Below, in pieces: positions 43,209 to 52,423 of a stretch of DNA of 64,000 nucleotides. This DNA is from CAWKGV01 sp963849305 (GTDB lineage Bacteria; Pseudomonadota; Alphaproteobacteria; Acetobacterales; Acetobacteraceae). The stretch is taken from positions 36,363 to 100,362 of the forward strand of contig CAWKGV010000016.1 in assembly GCA_963849305.1 (NCBI GenBank), read 5' to 3'. Made by a program: the position numbers and the translations under genes. Numbering within the stretch: the stretch's first letter is position 1; every line of letters begins with the position of its first letter. Below the pieces are notes generated by a model. It did not search any database. It saw nothing but the letters and a program-made list of their open reading frames with translations, and was not told the origin of the DNA.

Positions 43209-43580
43209 TAGCGCGCTTTCTGGCGCTGACGCCGACGTTGGGACACCAGGCGATAGCCGTCTGTTAGAACGAGCAGCCGCCTCGGTAAAGTGGCACGCTG
43301 CAGCTAGGCGGCAACTCCGGCAAGTAAATGTAGCTAGGTAGGCAACCATAGTGCCTGGATGAGTCCGAAGTTGCGATCTCCCGGCGCGAGCAAAAACCAA
43401 TTGCTGGCGGATGCGATTCTGTCATAGTCATTACTAACGCATTCGTGGGTGAGGGTTTTCTTTTGGTAATCTCACGGCTGAATCGCGGCCCGTGAAATGC
43501 TACGCCGGGATCTGCCGGCAGAGCCGGAGAACGAGGCAAGTCGGTCGGTGGCGTTAAGCAGCGGCTTCATAGAGCACTCG
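43209..43580. other. rpsT-dnaA intergenic region
   Basis: About 370 bases. I looked for DnaA boxes (TTATCCACA and close variants) and found none, so there is no evidence of oriC here. A weak promoter for dnaA could be TTGCTG at 43401 with CATAGT at 43423 (16-base spacer). If dnaA starts at the ATG at 43497, the region is shorter. No gene is supported. Confidence 0.45.
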
Positions 43581-44999
43581 ATGACCACAGAGTTGGAAAG
43601 CGAGACCGTCTCGAAGCTGGCAGCGCAATGGGACCGCATCCGTAGCCGGCTACAAAGCGAGGTCGGTGACGTCGAATATCGCTCCTGGCTACGGCAGATG
43701 ACCTTGGCAGGGCTGGACGGTGATGAGGTGACGCTCTATTTGCCGACCCGCTTCCAGCGTGACTGGGTCCGCGAACACTATGGCGCTCTGCTGAACGCTT
43801 TGTGGCAGTCGGAAAGTCCGGTTGTTCGCCGGGTTGATGTACGTGCCGGAATGGGCACGGCGGTCGCGGCGGGTGAGGCGCCGGGCGAGCCAGACCCACT
43901 TCCGGTACTCGCTCGAGTGCGCGTGGCATCTCGTCTGGAGGAGCGTATCGATCCCCGGCCCGACATGGCTGCGGCCCTCGACCCCCGATTCACCTTTGGT
44001 GGCTTTGTCGTTGGCAAGCCGAACGAGTTCGCTTATGCCTGCGCTCGTCGGGTCGCTGAGCGCCCGGCGAGCCCCGGTTTCAACCCGCTGTTCCTGTATG
44101 GGGGTGTAGGGCTCGGCAAGACCCATCTGATGCACGCGATCGCCTGGGAATTGGCCGGTCGCTCCGCGGTTCCCCGGGCGGTCACGGTCGCCTACATGTC
44201 GGCCGAAAAGTTCATGTATCGCTTCATCGCTGCCATTCGCAGCCAGTCCACCATGGAATTTAAGGAGCAGCTGCGCAGCGTGGACGTGCTGATGGTGGAC
44301 GACCTTCAATTCCTCATCGGCAAGGACAACACACAAGAGGAATTTTTCCATACATTCAATGCCCTCGTGGACGCTGGCAAGCAGATCGTGGTCTCGGCCG
44401 ACAAGTCGCCGTCCGATTTGTCGGGTCTCGAGGATCGATTGTGTACCCGACTCGGGTGTGGAATGGTCGCCGACCTACACGCGACGACGTTTGAGCTCCG
44501 CATCTCAATCCTGGAAGCCAAGGCAGCGCTCGCCGGGGTTGTAGTTCCGCATAAAGTTATGGAGTTTCTTGCCCACAAGATCACCACCAATGTCCGTGAA
44601 CTCGAAGGAGCCTTGAATTGGCTGATCGCACACGCGAACCTGTTCGGTCGGCCGGTAACCTTGGATACAACTCAGGAGGTCCTGCACGACATCCTGAAGG
44701 CACACGATCGGCGTGTAACTATCGATGAGATCCAGCGGAAGGTCGCCGAGCACTACAACATCCGGCTCACGGATATGTCCTCTGCGCGCCGGGCGCGCGC
44801 CGTCGCCCGACCTCGTCAAGTGGCGATGTATTTAGCTAAGCAACTGACAAGCCGCAGCTTGCCCGAGATTGGCCGAAGATTTGGCAATCGGGACCACACA
44901 ACGGTTATGCACGCAGTGGCGCGAGTGGGCGAGCTCATGGAGCGAGACGCGGGGTTCGCCGAGGATATCGAATTGCTGCGGCGGATGCTGGAGTTGTGA
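43581..44999 (+). CDS. dnaA: Chromosomal replication initiator DnaA
   Basis: About 472 residues. Domain I is at the N-terminus. The AAA+ domain begins DPRFTFGGFVVGKPNEFAY and has Walker A GGVGLGKTH and Walker B LMVDDLQFL. Domain IV has RPRQVAMYLAKQLTSRSLPE and the DNA-recognition loop FGNRDHTTVMHA. The box VII segment reads RLCTRLGCGMVADL, with Cys where Arg and Trp are usual. Start ATG 43581 gives a normal length; ATG 43497 would add 28 residues. It initiates replication at oriC. Confidence 0.95.
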   Translation: MTTELESETVSKLAAQWDRIRSRLQSEVGDVEYRSWLRQMTLAGLDGDEVTLYLPTRFQRDWVREHYGALLNALWQSESPVVRRVDVRAGMGTAVAAGEAPGEPDPLPVLARVRVASRLEERIDPRPDMAAALDPRFTFGGFVVGKPNEFAYACARRVAERPASPGFNPLFLYGGVGLGKTHLMHAIAWELAGRSAVPRAVTVAYMSAEKFMYRFIAAIRSQSTMEFKEQLRSVDVLMVDDLQFLIGKDNTQEEFFHTFNALVDAGKQIVVSADKSPSDLSGLEDRLCTRLGCGMVADLHATTFELRISILEAKAALAGVVVPHKVMEFLAHKITTNVRELEGALNWLIAHANLFGRPVTLDTTQEVLHDILKAHDRRVTIDEIQRKVAEHYNIRLTDMSSARRARAVARPRQVAMYLAKQLTSRSLPEIGRRFGNRDHTTVMHAVARVGELMERDAGFAEDIELLRRMLEL

Positions 45000-45000
45000 T

Positions 45001-45020
45001 AGCGGCGACTCCGCCGCTTT
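45001..45020 (+). terminator. Candidate rho-independent terminator of dnaA
   Basis: The perfect 7-bp stem AGCGGCG-ACTC-CGCCGCT, directly after the dnaA stop and followed by TTT. The U-tract is short, so termination may be partial. Confidence 0.55.
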
Positions 45021-45152
45021 GGTGGGGCCCGGCCAGCTATTTTGAGCCGTTAACGTAGTCTGGGGCAGGCCACCACCACGCCCGACCCGGTGTGGTCGCC
45101 GGCCCTGCCGCCGGCCCAGCCAACCGGTGGGCCCGGCAACTCGACTTCACGC

Positions 45153-47252
45153 TTAGGGGTGCATCCATCCAGCAAGGATGGCCAGCCACAGCAGAGCCAC
45201 GATATTCGTAATCTTGATCATCGGATTTATCGCGGGTCCAGCCGTGTCCTTGTACGGATCGCCTACCGTATCGCCGGTGACCGCGGCCTTGTGGGCGTCC
45301 GAGCCCTTTCCGCCGTGATGGCCCTCCTCGATGTATTTCTTGGCGTTGTCCCAGGCGCCGCCGCCCGAGGTCATCGAAATCGCCACGAATAGCCCGGTCA
45401 CGATCGTGCCGAGTAACATGGCGCCTAGCGAGGTGAAGGCGGCAACCCGCCCGCCGATGCCCCAGATAATCAACCAAAAGACGGGAGGCGCCAAAACCGG
45501 CAACAGCGAAGGCACGATCATTTCCCGGATTGCCGCCCGGGTCAGCATGTCCACGGCCCGGCCATACTCCGGCTTCGCGCGGCCTTCCATAATGCCGTCA
45601 ATCTCGCGGAACTGCCGCCGAACCTCGACCACCACTGCACCCGCCGCGCGGCCGACGGCGGTCATTCCCATCGAGCCAAACAAGTAAGGTAGCAGCCCGC
45701 CCAGAAACAGCCCGATCACCACGAAGGGATCCTCGAGCTGGAACGGTACCGTGAGATGCGGGAAGTAGTATTTGAGGTCCTGGGTGTAGGCGGCAAACAG
45801 CACCAACGAGGCAAACCCCGCGGAGCCGATCGCATAGCCCTTGGTCACAGCCTTCGTGGTGTTGCCCACCGCGTCGAGTGCGTCGGTCGTCACGCGCACC
45901 TCGCGCGGGAGTTCCGCCATTTCCGCAATGCCCCCAGCGTTGTCCGTCACAGGGCCATAAGCGTCGAGCGCCACGATCAACCCTGCGAGCGCCAGCATGG
46001 TGGTGGCAGCGATGGCGATTCCATAGAGACCGGCAACTAGATACGAGATGATGATGCCGACGCAGATCGCGATCACCGGCGCGGCCGTAGCTTCCATCGA
46101 TACCGCAAGCCCTTGAATGACGTTGGTACCGTGCCCGGTTGTCGAACTCTGCGCGATGCTTCGCACCGGCCGATACTCGGTCGAGGTGTAGTACTCAGTG
46201 ATGAACACAATCGAGCCAGTTACGGCGAGTCCGAGCAGCGCGCAGATGAACAGGTCGAGGCCGGTCAGCGTCCCGCCGCCCATGAGTGGCAGCGGGCTCG
46301 CAAATCCTGTGAACCAGGCGATGATCCCAGCAATGCCGAGGACGGAGAGGGCGCCGGTCGTGAGGACGCCTTTGTAGAGTGCCTTCATGATCCCGTTATC
46401 AGGACCCAGTCGCACGAAGTAGGTGCCAATGATCGAGGTCAGGATGCAAATCGCACCGATCCCAAGAGGGACGATCAGGAGGGTATCACGGACCTGCGGG
46501 GCAAAGAAGATTGCCCCCAGCAGCATCGTGGCGACGATGGTCACGACATAGGTTTCGAACAGGTCGGCGGCCATGCCGGCGCAATCGCCCACGTTATCGC
46601 CTACGTTATCTGCAATAACGGCCGGGTTGCGCGGATCATCCTCCGGAATGCCTGCCTCCACCTTTCCGACCAGGTCGGCGCCGACATCCGCGCCTTTGGT
46701 GAAGATCCCCCCTCCGAGCCGGGCAAAAATCGAGATCAGGCTGGCACCGAACGACAGCGCCACCATCGCCTCTAGCACCGGGCGCAGATTGGTCCCTGGC
46801 ATTACTCCCCGAAGTATGAGGTAGTAGCAAGTCACCCCAAGGAGGCCGAAACCGACGACCAGCAAACCCGTGACCGCGCCGGATTTGAAGGAGATGTTCA
46901 ACCCAGCGGCTAGGCCACTGCGGGCGGCCTGCGCGGTGCGAACATTCGCGCGGACCGAGACGTTCATGCCGGCGTACCCAGCACATCCGGACAAGACAGC
47001 ACCGATGATAAACCCGACCGCGACCAGATAGCCCAAGGTGAAACCGAGGAAAATCGTCACCAGCGCGCCGGCCATGGCGATGGTCGTGTACTGGCGGTTT
47101 AGATACGCGCCCGCGCCCTCCTGGATCGCCGCCGCGATCTCCTGCATACGGGCCGAACCGGCATCCGCCGCCAGCACTTGCCTGCTCGTTATCAGGCTAT
47201 AGATCAGCGCTAGAACGCCGCAGACTATGATGAGAACGAAAGCGAAGGGCAT
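45153..47252 (-). CDS. hppA: K+-independent proton-translocating pyrophosphatase
   Basis: 699 residues with about 16 membrane helices. The PPi/Mg-binding motifs are present: DNVGDNVGDCAGMAADLFET, the central DAYGPVTDNAGGIAEMAEL and the C-terminal GDTVGDPYKDTAGPAINPM. The diagnostic position reads GNTTKAV, with Lys, which marks the K+-independent, H+-pumping subfamily. It couples pyrophosphate hydrolysis to proton export across the inner membrane. Start is ATG 47252; extensions upstream are unsupported. Confidence 0.95.
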   Translation of the reverse strand: MPFAFVLIIVCGVLALIYSLITSRQVLAADAGSARMQEIAAAIQEGAGAYLNRQYTTIAMAGALVTIFLGFTLGYLVAVGFIIGAVLSGCAGYAGMNVSVRANVRTAQAARSGLAAGLNISFKSGAVTGLLVVGFGLLGVTCYYLILRGVMPGTNLRPVLEAMVALSFGASLISIFARLGGGIFTKGADVGADLVGKVEAGIPEDDPRNPAVIADNVGDNVGDCAGMAADLFETYVVTIVATMLLGAIFFAPQVRDTLLIVPLGIGAICILTSIIGTYFVRLGPDNGIMKALYKGVLTTGALSVLGIAGIIAWFTGFASPLPLMGGGTLTGLDLFICALLGLAVTGSIVFITEYYTSTEYRPVRSIAQSSTTGHGTNVIQGLAVSMEATAAPVIAICVGIIISYLVAGLYGIAIAATTMLALAGLIVALDAYGPVTDNAGGIAEMAELPREVRVTTDALDAVGNTTKAVTKGYAIGSAGFASLVLFAAYTQDLKYYFPHLTVPFQLEDPFVVIGLFLGGLLPYLFGSMGMTAVGRAAGAVVVEVRRQFREIDGIMEGRAKPEYGRAVDMLTRAAIREMIVPSLLPVLAPPVFWLIIWGIGGRVAAFTSLGAMLLGTIVTGLFVAISMTSGGGAWDNAKKYIEEGHHGGKGSDAHKAAVTGDTVGDPYKDTAGPAINPMIKITNIVALLWLAILAGWMHP

Positions 47253-47428
47253 CCGAAGGTTTCCTACCAGGGCTAATACGCCGCCTCCGAATTGGGGGAG
47301 CCGGTGCAAAAGGGGTCGAGACGGCGCGCCGTATGCCAGAACGCAGAACGTCAGGCAATCGGGCAAGATCTGCGTCCAAGTCCCGACCTTGCACCGTGGG
47401 CACGCCTCGGGTCAGATCAGAGGCGGTC

Positions 47429-47504
47429 GCGCCTGTAGCTCAATGGTCAGAGCGGGCCGCTCATAACGGCTTGGTTGCGGGTTCGAGTCCTGCCGGGCGC
47501 ACCA
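47429..47504 (+). tRNA. tRNA with CAU anticodon, Ile2-type
   Basis: Acceptor GCGCCTG/CGGGCGC, anticodon loop CTCATAA (CAT), T-loop GGTTCGAGTCC and encoded CCA. The arm sequences around GGCCGCTCATAACGGCT and GGTTGCGGGTTCGAGTCCTG resemble the lysidine-modified tRNA-Ile2 of alphaproteobacteria rather than initiator or elongator Met. The amino-acid call is an inference. Confidence 0.88.
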
Positions 47505-47588
47505 TTTCCGTCACCGGTGTTGGCTTGGTTGCTCTAGGCGGCATGGCCACTTAGAACGCTCATCCCGTGCCGTAGGAGCCGAAGGCTG

Positions 47589-49268
47589 ATGCCGAGCTAT
47601 CAATATGCTTATGTTATGAAGAACCTGACGAAGTCCTTCCCAGGCGGGCGCGAGGTCTTCAAAGGTATTACCCTCTCATTCCTGCCCGGCGCCAAAATCG
47701 GCGTTCTGGGCGTGAATGGTGCCGGCAAATCAACCCTGCTCAGGATCATGGCTGGCCTTGAAGGGGATTATGGCGGCGAAGCCTGGGCGGCGGACGGTGT
47801 CCGGGTCGGCTATTTGCCGCAGGAGCCCCAACTGGACCCGAACAAGACGGTCGGCGAGAACGTTGAAGCAGCGTTCGCGCCCTTGAAGGCTGCACTGGAC
47901 CGCTTCAATCAGATTGCGATGCAATTCGCCGAGCCCATGAGCGAGCAGGAGATGAATGACCTGCTTGCCGAGCAAGCTGACCTCCAGGCCAAAATCGAGG
48001 CCGAGGACGGCTGGGAACTCGATCGACGCGTGGATATCGCGCTAGACGCCTTGCGCTGTCCGCCGGCTAATGCCGGCATCGCGACCCTTTCTGGCGGGGA
48101 GCGTCGGCGCGTTGCCTTATGCCGGTTGCTATTGGAGCGGCCCGAGCTACTGCTATTGGACGAGCCAACCAACCACCTCGATGCCGAGAGCGTCGCTTGG
48201 CTGGAGCGCACATTACGTCAGTACCCGGGTACAGTCATGCTTGTTACCCACGACCGCTACTTCCTCGACAACGTCACCGGCTGGATCCTGGAGATCGAAC
48301 GCGGACGCGGATACCCCTATGAGGGCAATTACTCGTCCTGGTTGGCGCAAAAACGCAAGCGATTGGCCCAGGAAGAGAAGGAGGAGAGTGCGCGGCAGCG
48401 GGCGCTCGCGGCGGAGCAGGAATGGATCGCGGCCTCTCCCCGCGCTCGCCAAGCGAAGAGCCGCGCCCGCATCCAGCGCTACGAGGAGATGCTGACGAAG
48501 TCACAGGAGCAGTCGGCGGGAGCGGCCGAGATCGTGATCCCGCCTGGCCCAAGGCTTGGCAACGTGGTTATCGAGGCCGAGCGGCTGACCAAGGGGTTTG
48601 GCGACGAACTGCTGATCGATGGACTGGACTTCAAGCTTCCGCCCGGCAGCATTGTCGGGGTTATTGGACCGAACGGTGCGGGCAAGACGACGCTGTTCCG
48701 AATGATTATCGGCCAGGAGCGGCCCGACGCCGGCTCGCTGCGCATCGGCGAAACTGTCAAGCTCGGTTATGTGGACCAGTCGCGCGACAGTCTGGACGCC
48801 AACCAAACCGTGTGGGAGGAGATTAGCGGCGGCGAGGATGTAATCTATCTCGGCAAGCGGGCCTTGGCATCACGCGCGTACGTGGCCGCCTTCAACTTTA
48901 AGGGGTCTGATCAGCAGAAAAAGGTCGGGATTCTCTCGGGCGGGGAGCGCAATCGGGTGCATCTAGCCAAGATGCTGAAATCCGAGCACAATGTCATCCT
49001 CCTAGACGAGCCCACGAACGACCTCGATGTGGACACGCTCAGGGCGCTCGAAGAGGCACTGACGGAATTCGCTGGTTGCGCAGTGATTATTAGCCACGAT
49101 CGCTGGTTCCTTGATCGTTTGGCCACACACATGCTGGCCTTCGAGGGCGATAGCCACATCGAATGGTTTGAGGGCAATTTCCAATCCTATGAGGAAGACA
49201 AGCGCCGCCGACTGGGCGCCGAGGCCACGGAGCCGCACCGCATAAAATACCGGCCCCTGGCACGCTAA
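47589..49268 (+). CDS. ettA: Energy-dependent translational throttle protein EttA (ABC-F)
   Basis: 559 residues with two ABC domains: Walker A GVNGAGKST and GPNGAGKTT, signatures LSGGERRRVALCRLLL and LSGGERNRVHLAKML, and Walker B LLLLDEPTNHLD and VILLDEPTNDLD. A charged linker between them (KRKRLAQEEKEESARQRAL) is the P-site tRNA interaction motif. The C-terminus HRIKYRPLAR is typical of EttA. It binds the ribosomal E site and gates early elongation according to ATP/ADP. Confidence 0.95.
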   Translation: MPSYQYAYVMKNLTKSFPGGREVFKGITLSFLPGAKIGVLGVNGAGKSTLLRIMAGLEGDYGGEAWAADGVRVGYLPQEPQLDPNKTVGENVEAAFAPLKAALDRFNQIAMQFAEPMSEQEMNDLLAEQADLQAKIEAEDGWELDRRVDIALDALRCPPANAGIATLSGGERRRVALCRLLLERPELLLLDEPTNHLDAESVAWLERTLRQYPGTVMLVTHDRYFLDNVTGWILEIERGRGYPYEGNYSSWLAQKRKRLAQEEKEESARQRALAAEQEWIAASPRARQAKSRARIQRYEEMLTKSQEQSAGAAEIVIPPGPRLGNVVIEAERLTKGFGDELLIDGLDFKLPPGSIVGVIGPNGAGKTTLFRMIIGQERPDAGSLRIGETVKLGYVDQSRDSLDANQTVWEEISGGEDVIYLGKRALASRAYVAAFNFKGSDQQKKVGILSGGERNRVHLAKMLKSEHNVILLDEPTNDLDVDTLRALEEALTEFAGCAVIISHDRWFLDRLATHMLAFEGDSHIEWFEGNFQSYEEDKRRRLGAEATEPHRIKYRPLAR

Positions 49269-49279
49269 CTGGCCGCTGA

Positions 49280-49795
49280 TTGCTGCCCAATCCAGCATGG
49301 GTTTTGCGGACCGGTCGATTGACCCTGATCCCGGTAGGGTGGGCGGATTTGCCGGATCTCCGAGCACTCAAGAATGACCCACGCGTGTTCGGCGTCATGC
49401 TGGGAGGCGTTCGTACGGCAGTCCAGATCGCCGAGGAACTCGCCGACGATGTCGCCTTATGGGCCGCTCGCGGCTGCGGCATATGGTCAGTCCGGGACGC
49501 GGCAGAGGGAATCTTCCAGGGCATCGTCGGCTTCATGATCCGATCGGACAACAATGACCTCGCACTGCGCTTTGCGTTATGGCCCGAGGCCCGAGGGCGC
49601 GGTCTCGCCCGGGAGGCCGCCAGTGCCGCCTTAAGATTCGGCCATGAGCGAGCGGGCCTCAAGCGAGTGATAGGGGTCGCGCGGGAGCACAATTTTCCCT
49701 CACGCACAGTCCTCGGAAGCATCGGCATGACTGAGTGCGAAACCTTCGTGCACGACGGGCAGGTGATGATCCTCTATGAGAGCATTCGCAGCTGA
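49280..49795 (+). CDS. GNAT-family N-acetyltransferase (RimJ/RimL-like)
   Basis: About 171 residues. It has RTGRLTLIPVGWADLPDLRA at the start, LALRFALWPEARGRGLAREA as the acetyl-CoA-binding R/QxxGxG/A region, and GLKRVIGVAREHNFPSRTVL, all typical of the RimJ/RimL acetyltransferase group. The substrate is unknown. The start is uncertain: the TTG at 49280 lies 12 bases after ettA, with no strong ribosome site. Confidence 0.88.
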   Translation: MLPNPAWVLRTGRLTLIPVGWADLPDLRALKNDPRVFGVMLGGVRTAVQIAEELADDVALWAARGCGIWSVRDAAEGIFQGIVGFMIRSDNNDLALRFALWPEARGRGLAREAASAALRFGHERAGLKRVIGVAREHNFPSRTVLGSIGMTECETFVHDGQVMILYESIRS

Positions 49796-49800
49796 GCAGA

Positions 49801-50406
49801 TCAGCCGTTGGCGCTCACCTGCCGCCGAAGCGCGTCCACCAGTGCTTGCACGCTGTCATTGTGGTGAATAAGGTACGATGTATAGTCGCTCCGTTGGGTC
49901 AAGCGTAGGGAGGTACCTTCCGCGATCACGTCAACAATCTTCGGGCTGCCGTTCACGTCCTTGACGACCCAATCGATCTCCGCTGGTGTCCTCTGCGGCC
50001 CGGCAATCGTGGTTGCCACGACTTGCCCTTCCGCCCGGGGTGTCGTTCGGCCGATCGTGAATCGCACCCCCTTATACTCCCCCATCTTGGACGTGATGCT
50101 TATGAGCAGCACCTTGTGAAACAGAGCTTGATATTCCTTCTGCTGCTGAGGTGTCGCCGCGTGCCAGAACCGACCGAGACAAAAGCGCGCCACTCCATCC
50201 ACGTCCACATCCTGATCGACAATCTTGGCCAGCGCCTCGCTTTTATCCTTTGCTGAGCCTTGACCGTTCACGACGGCAACCAATCGGTTTCCGAGGCCCT
50301 GAATGAAGCTTGCAGCTTCTTCGGCCGTTTGTGCAAAGGCCGATCCCGCAGCCATAGGCAGGATTGCGAGGATGGTCAGGGCGAGCAGGGTGCGGCGGAG
50401 GGACAT
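49801..50406 (-). CDS. mlaC: MlaC-family phospholipid transport protein
   Basis: 201 residues. A signal peptide (about 1-25, ending GSAFA) is followed by the Ttg2D/MlaC fold: VDVDGVARFCLGRFWHAATP, EYQALFHKVLL and IDWVVKDVNGSPKIVDVIAE. It ferries phospholipids across the periplasm between MlaA and the inner-membrane MlaFEDB complex. It follows mlaA by 17 bases in the same operon and is convergent with the GNAT gene. Confidence 0.92.
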   Translation of the reverse strand: MSLRRTLLALTILAILPMAAGSAFAQTAEEAASFIQGLGNRLVAVVNGQGSAKDKSEALAKIVDQDVDVDGVARFCLGRFWHAATPQQQKEYQALFHKVLLISITSKMGEYKGVRFTIGRTTPRAEGQVVATTIAGPQRTPAEIDWVVKDVNGSPKIVDVIAEGTSLRLTQRSDYTSYLIHHNDSVQALVDALRRQVSANG

Positions 50407-50423
50407 TATGATCTCATCTGCAG

Positions 50424-51215
50424 TCAGCGGGCGGAGGCGGCGGGAGATTGCGAAAACCACGCGGGGATCGTTCTCTCGTGGGCGTTGCGGATCTCTTGAA
50501 TTTGGGCTTCCCGGTGCTGCCGGTAAAGGCTGCGGAAGGTCGCATATGGATCAAGCGCCGTTTTCTTGATCTGAGATATAGTGCCGAGAACCTGCTCTCG
50601 CTGGTCAACCACGTTGAGTCCGAAGCGGCTCCAATTCGCGGCGGTGACAGCGGCTCCCTGCCCAACCCACGAAAGGGGATCACCCGCGATATCGACGATG
50701 CGACCGGACGAATCACGCGGGTTGCCCGGCCCAAGGAGCGGCAAGAACAAATAGGGGCTTTGGCCCACGCCCCAAAGGGCGAGAGTCACCCCGAAATCGC
50801 TGTCATGCGCCCGATAACCCCAGCCCGTCGCCGGATCAAAGAAACCAAGACCGCCGACAGTGGTGTTGATCACAAACCGCATTAGAGTTGTGCCGGCGCG
50901 CTGCGGTTTACCCTGAAGCATATCATTGCCGAGCGTCACTGGCGCGGCCAGGTTGCCCAAGATGTTGTGAATACCCGTCCGCAAGGCATTCGGCACGACG
51001 TCCTTGTAGGCAATCGCCGCTGGACGCAGCGCATAGGCGTCCAGAGTGTTGTTGACCCCATACATGGCGCGATTGAACGGCTCAAGCGGATCATCGGCTG
51101 CCTGGTACTCAGCCAGCGCGTCCGGCTGGCTGGGCGGGGGCCGCGTAGCGCATCCGGCAACCAGGAAAACGAGTGAGGCGGCCAGCATGAGGCGGTTGCA
51201 TAGGGCGAAGCGCAT
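50424..51215 (-). CDS. mlaA: MlaA-family outer-membrane lipoprotein
   Basis: 263 residues. The signal peptide has lipobox VAGC (Cys22). The MlaA/VacJ domain follows: DDPLEPFNRAMYGVNNTLDA, RFVINTTVGGLGFFDPAT, DFGVTLALWGVGQSPYLFLP and the later YRQHREAQIQEIRN. With OmpC-like porins it removes phospholipids from the outer leaflet and hands them to MlaC, encoded next. The inner-membrane mlaFEDB genes are not in the window. Confidence 0.93.
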   Translation of the reverse strand: MRFALCNRLMLAASLVFLVAGCATRPPPSQPDALAEYQAADDPLEPFNRAMYGVNNTLDAYALRPAAIAYKDVVPNALRTGIHNILGNLAAPVTLGNDMLQGKPQRAGTTLMRFVINTTVGGLGFFDPATGWGYRAHDSDFGVTLALWGVGQSPYLFLPLLGPGNPRDSSGRIVDIAGDPLSWVGQGAAVTAANWSRFGLNVVDQREQVLGTISQIKKTALDPYATFRSLYRQHREAQIQEIRNAHERTIPAWFSQSPAASAR

Positions 51216-51405
51216 CTTCAGCCTCGAACCAGAAGGGGGGCGCAGGGCGACGGACGTAAATCAAGGGATATCCACGCCGGACCGAAGCCGGGTAGCGACT
51301 AAGCTCGGGTGATCGGCATGTAGCACACCGAGAATGAACCGCAACCCGGCGGGGCCGTCCTTTGGGGGTTGCGCTGGCTCGCCGGAACCCGGCAAAGGAG
51401 GGGAC

Positions 51406-52399
51406 ATGGACAGCGCCCCGCCAACTTCCTCACCCCCGCTTGCGACGACCCTCGAGCGTTGGCTCACCGGCCCTCGATTTCAGGCCCTACCGGCTGTCGA
51501 TACGCGCCGCCCGTCGCTCCTGTCGTTCGAATTTTTCCCGCCTAAGACGGAGGCACTGGAGCAGCAGCTTTGGTCCTGCATCCGCCGCCTAGAGCCCCTT
51601 CGGCCGCGATTCGTCTCGGTCACTTACGGGGCCGGCGGCGGCGAGCGTGCTCGCACTCATGCAACGGTGGCCCGCGTCGTCCGTGAGACGACGCTGGTGC
51701 CCGCTGCCCATCTCACCTGCGTCGGGGCGAGCCGGACGGAAGTCGACGAAGTGGCGCGCCAGGTACTGGGACGCGGGCGTGCGGCACATTGTGGCGTTGC
51801 GCGGCGATCCTCCACCGGGAGGCGGCTACGAGCCACACCCAAAGGGCTATCTTTATGCCGCGGATTTGGTCGCCGGCCTCCGACGTGTGGCGGATTTCGA
51901 GATCTCGGTTGCCGCCTTCCCCGAAACGCATCCCCAGGCGCCAAGCCCAAAAGCGGACCTAGATAACTTGAAGCGCAAGCTGGACGCTGGCGCCACGCGG
52001 GCTATCACTCAGTTTTTTTTCGACACTTCGGCTTATCTCCGGTTCCTCGATCAGTGCCTTGCGGCAGGCATTACCGCCCCGATTGTCCCTGGGATTTTGC
52101 CGGTCTCCAACTTCGCCCAGGCTGTCAGGTTCAGCGGCATATGCGGCACCAGCGTCCCGGAATGGCTCGGCCGAATGTTTGAGGGCACCGACGACGACCC
52201 GGAGATGCGCCGGATGATTGCTTTGGTGGTCGCCGCCGAGCAGGTCCGGCTGCTCCAGGCCAACGGAGTGGATGAGTTCCACTTCTACACTCTAAACAGG
52301 CCTGAACTGACGCACGCCATCGCCCACATACTGGGGGTAAGGCCAGAACGGACGCAACCTGCTCTGAACGCTTCGGCGAGGTTGGTGCCTGGTGGGTAA
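51406..52399 (+). CDS. metF: Methylenetetrahydrofolate reductase, frameshifted
   Basis: The N-terminal part, from ATG 51406 (AGGAGG upstream), reads LLSFEFFPPKTEALEQQLW, VSVTYGAGGGERARTHATV and HLTCVGASRTEVDEVARQ. At 51763 an extra G in CAGGTACTGG shifts the frame. It continues in the next frame as YWDAGVRHIVALRGDPPPGG, DLDNLKRKLDAGATRAITQF and VDEFHFYTLNRPELTHAIAH to 52399. Together they make one full-length FAD-dependent MetF. The indel may be a sequencing error. It supplies methyl-THF for methionine synthesis. Confidence 0.9.
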
Positions 52400-52423
52400 A
52401 CCGGTCGCGACTTGAGTGGCGAC

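Noticed and set aside
43209..43580. Possible oriC before dnaA
   Set aside because: No DnaA boxes or AT-rich unwinding element are visible; in alphaproteobacteria oriC is often elsewhere.
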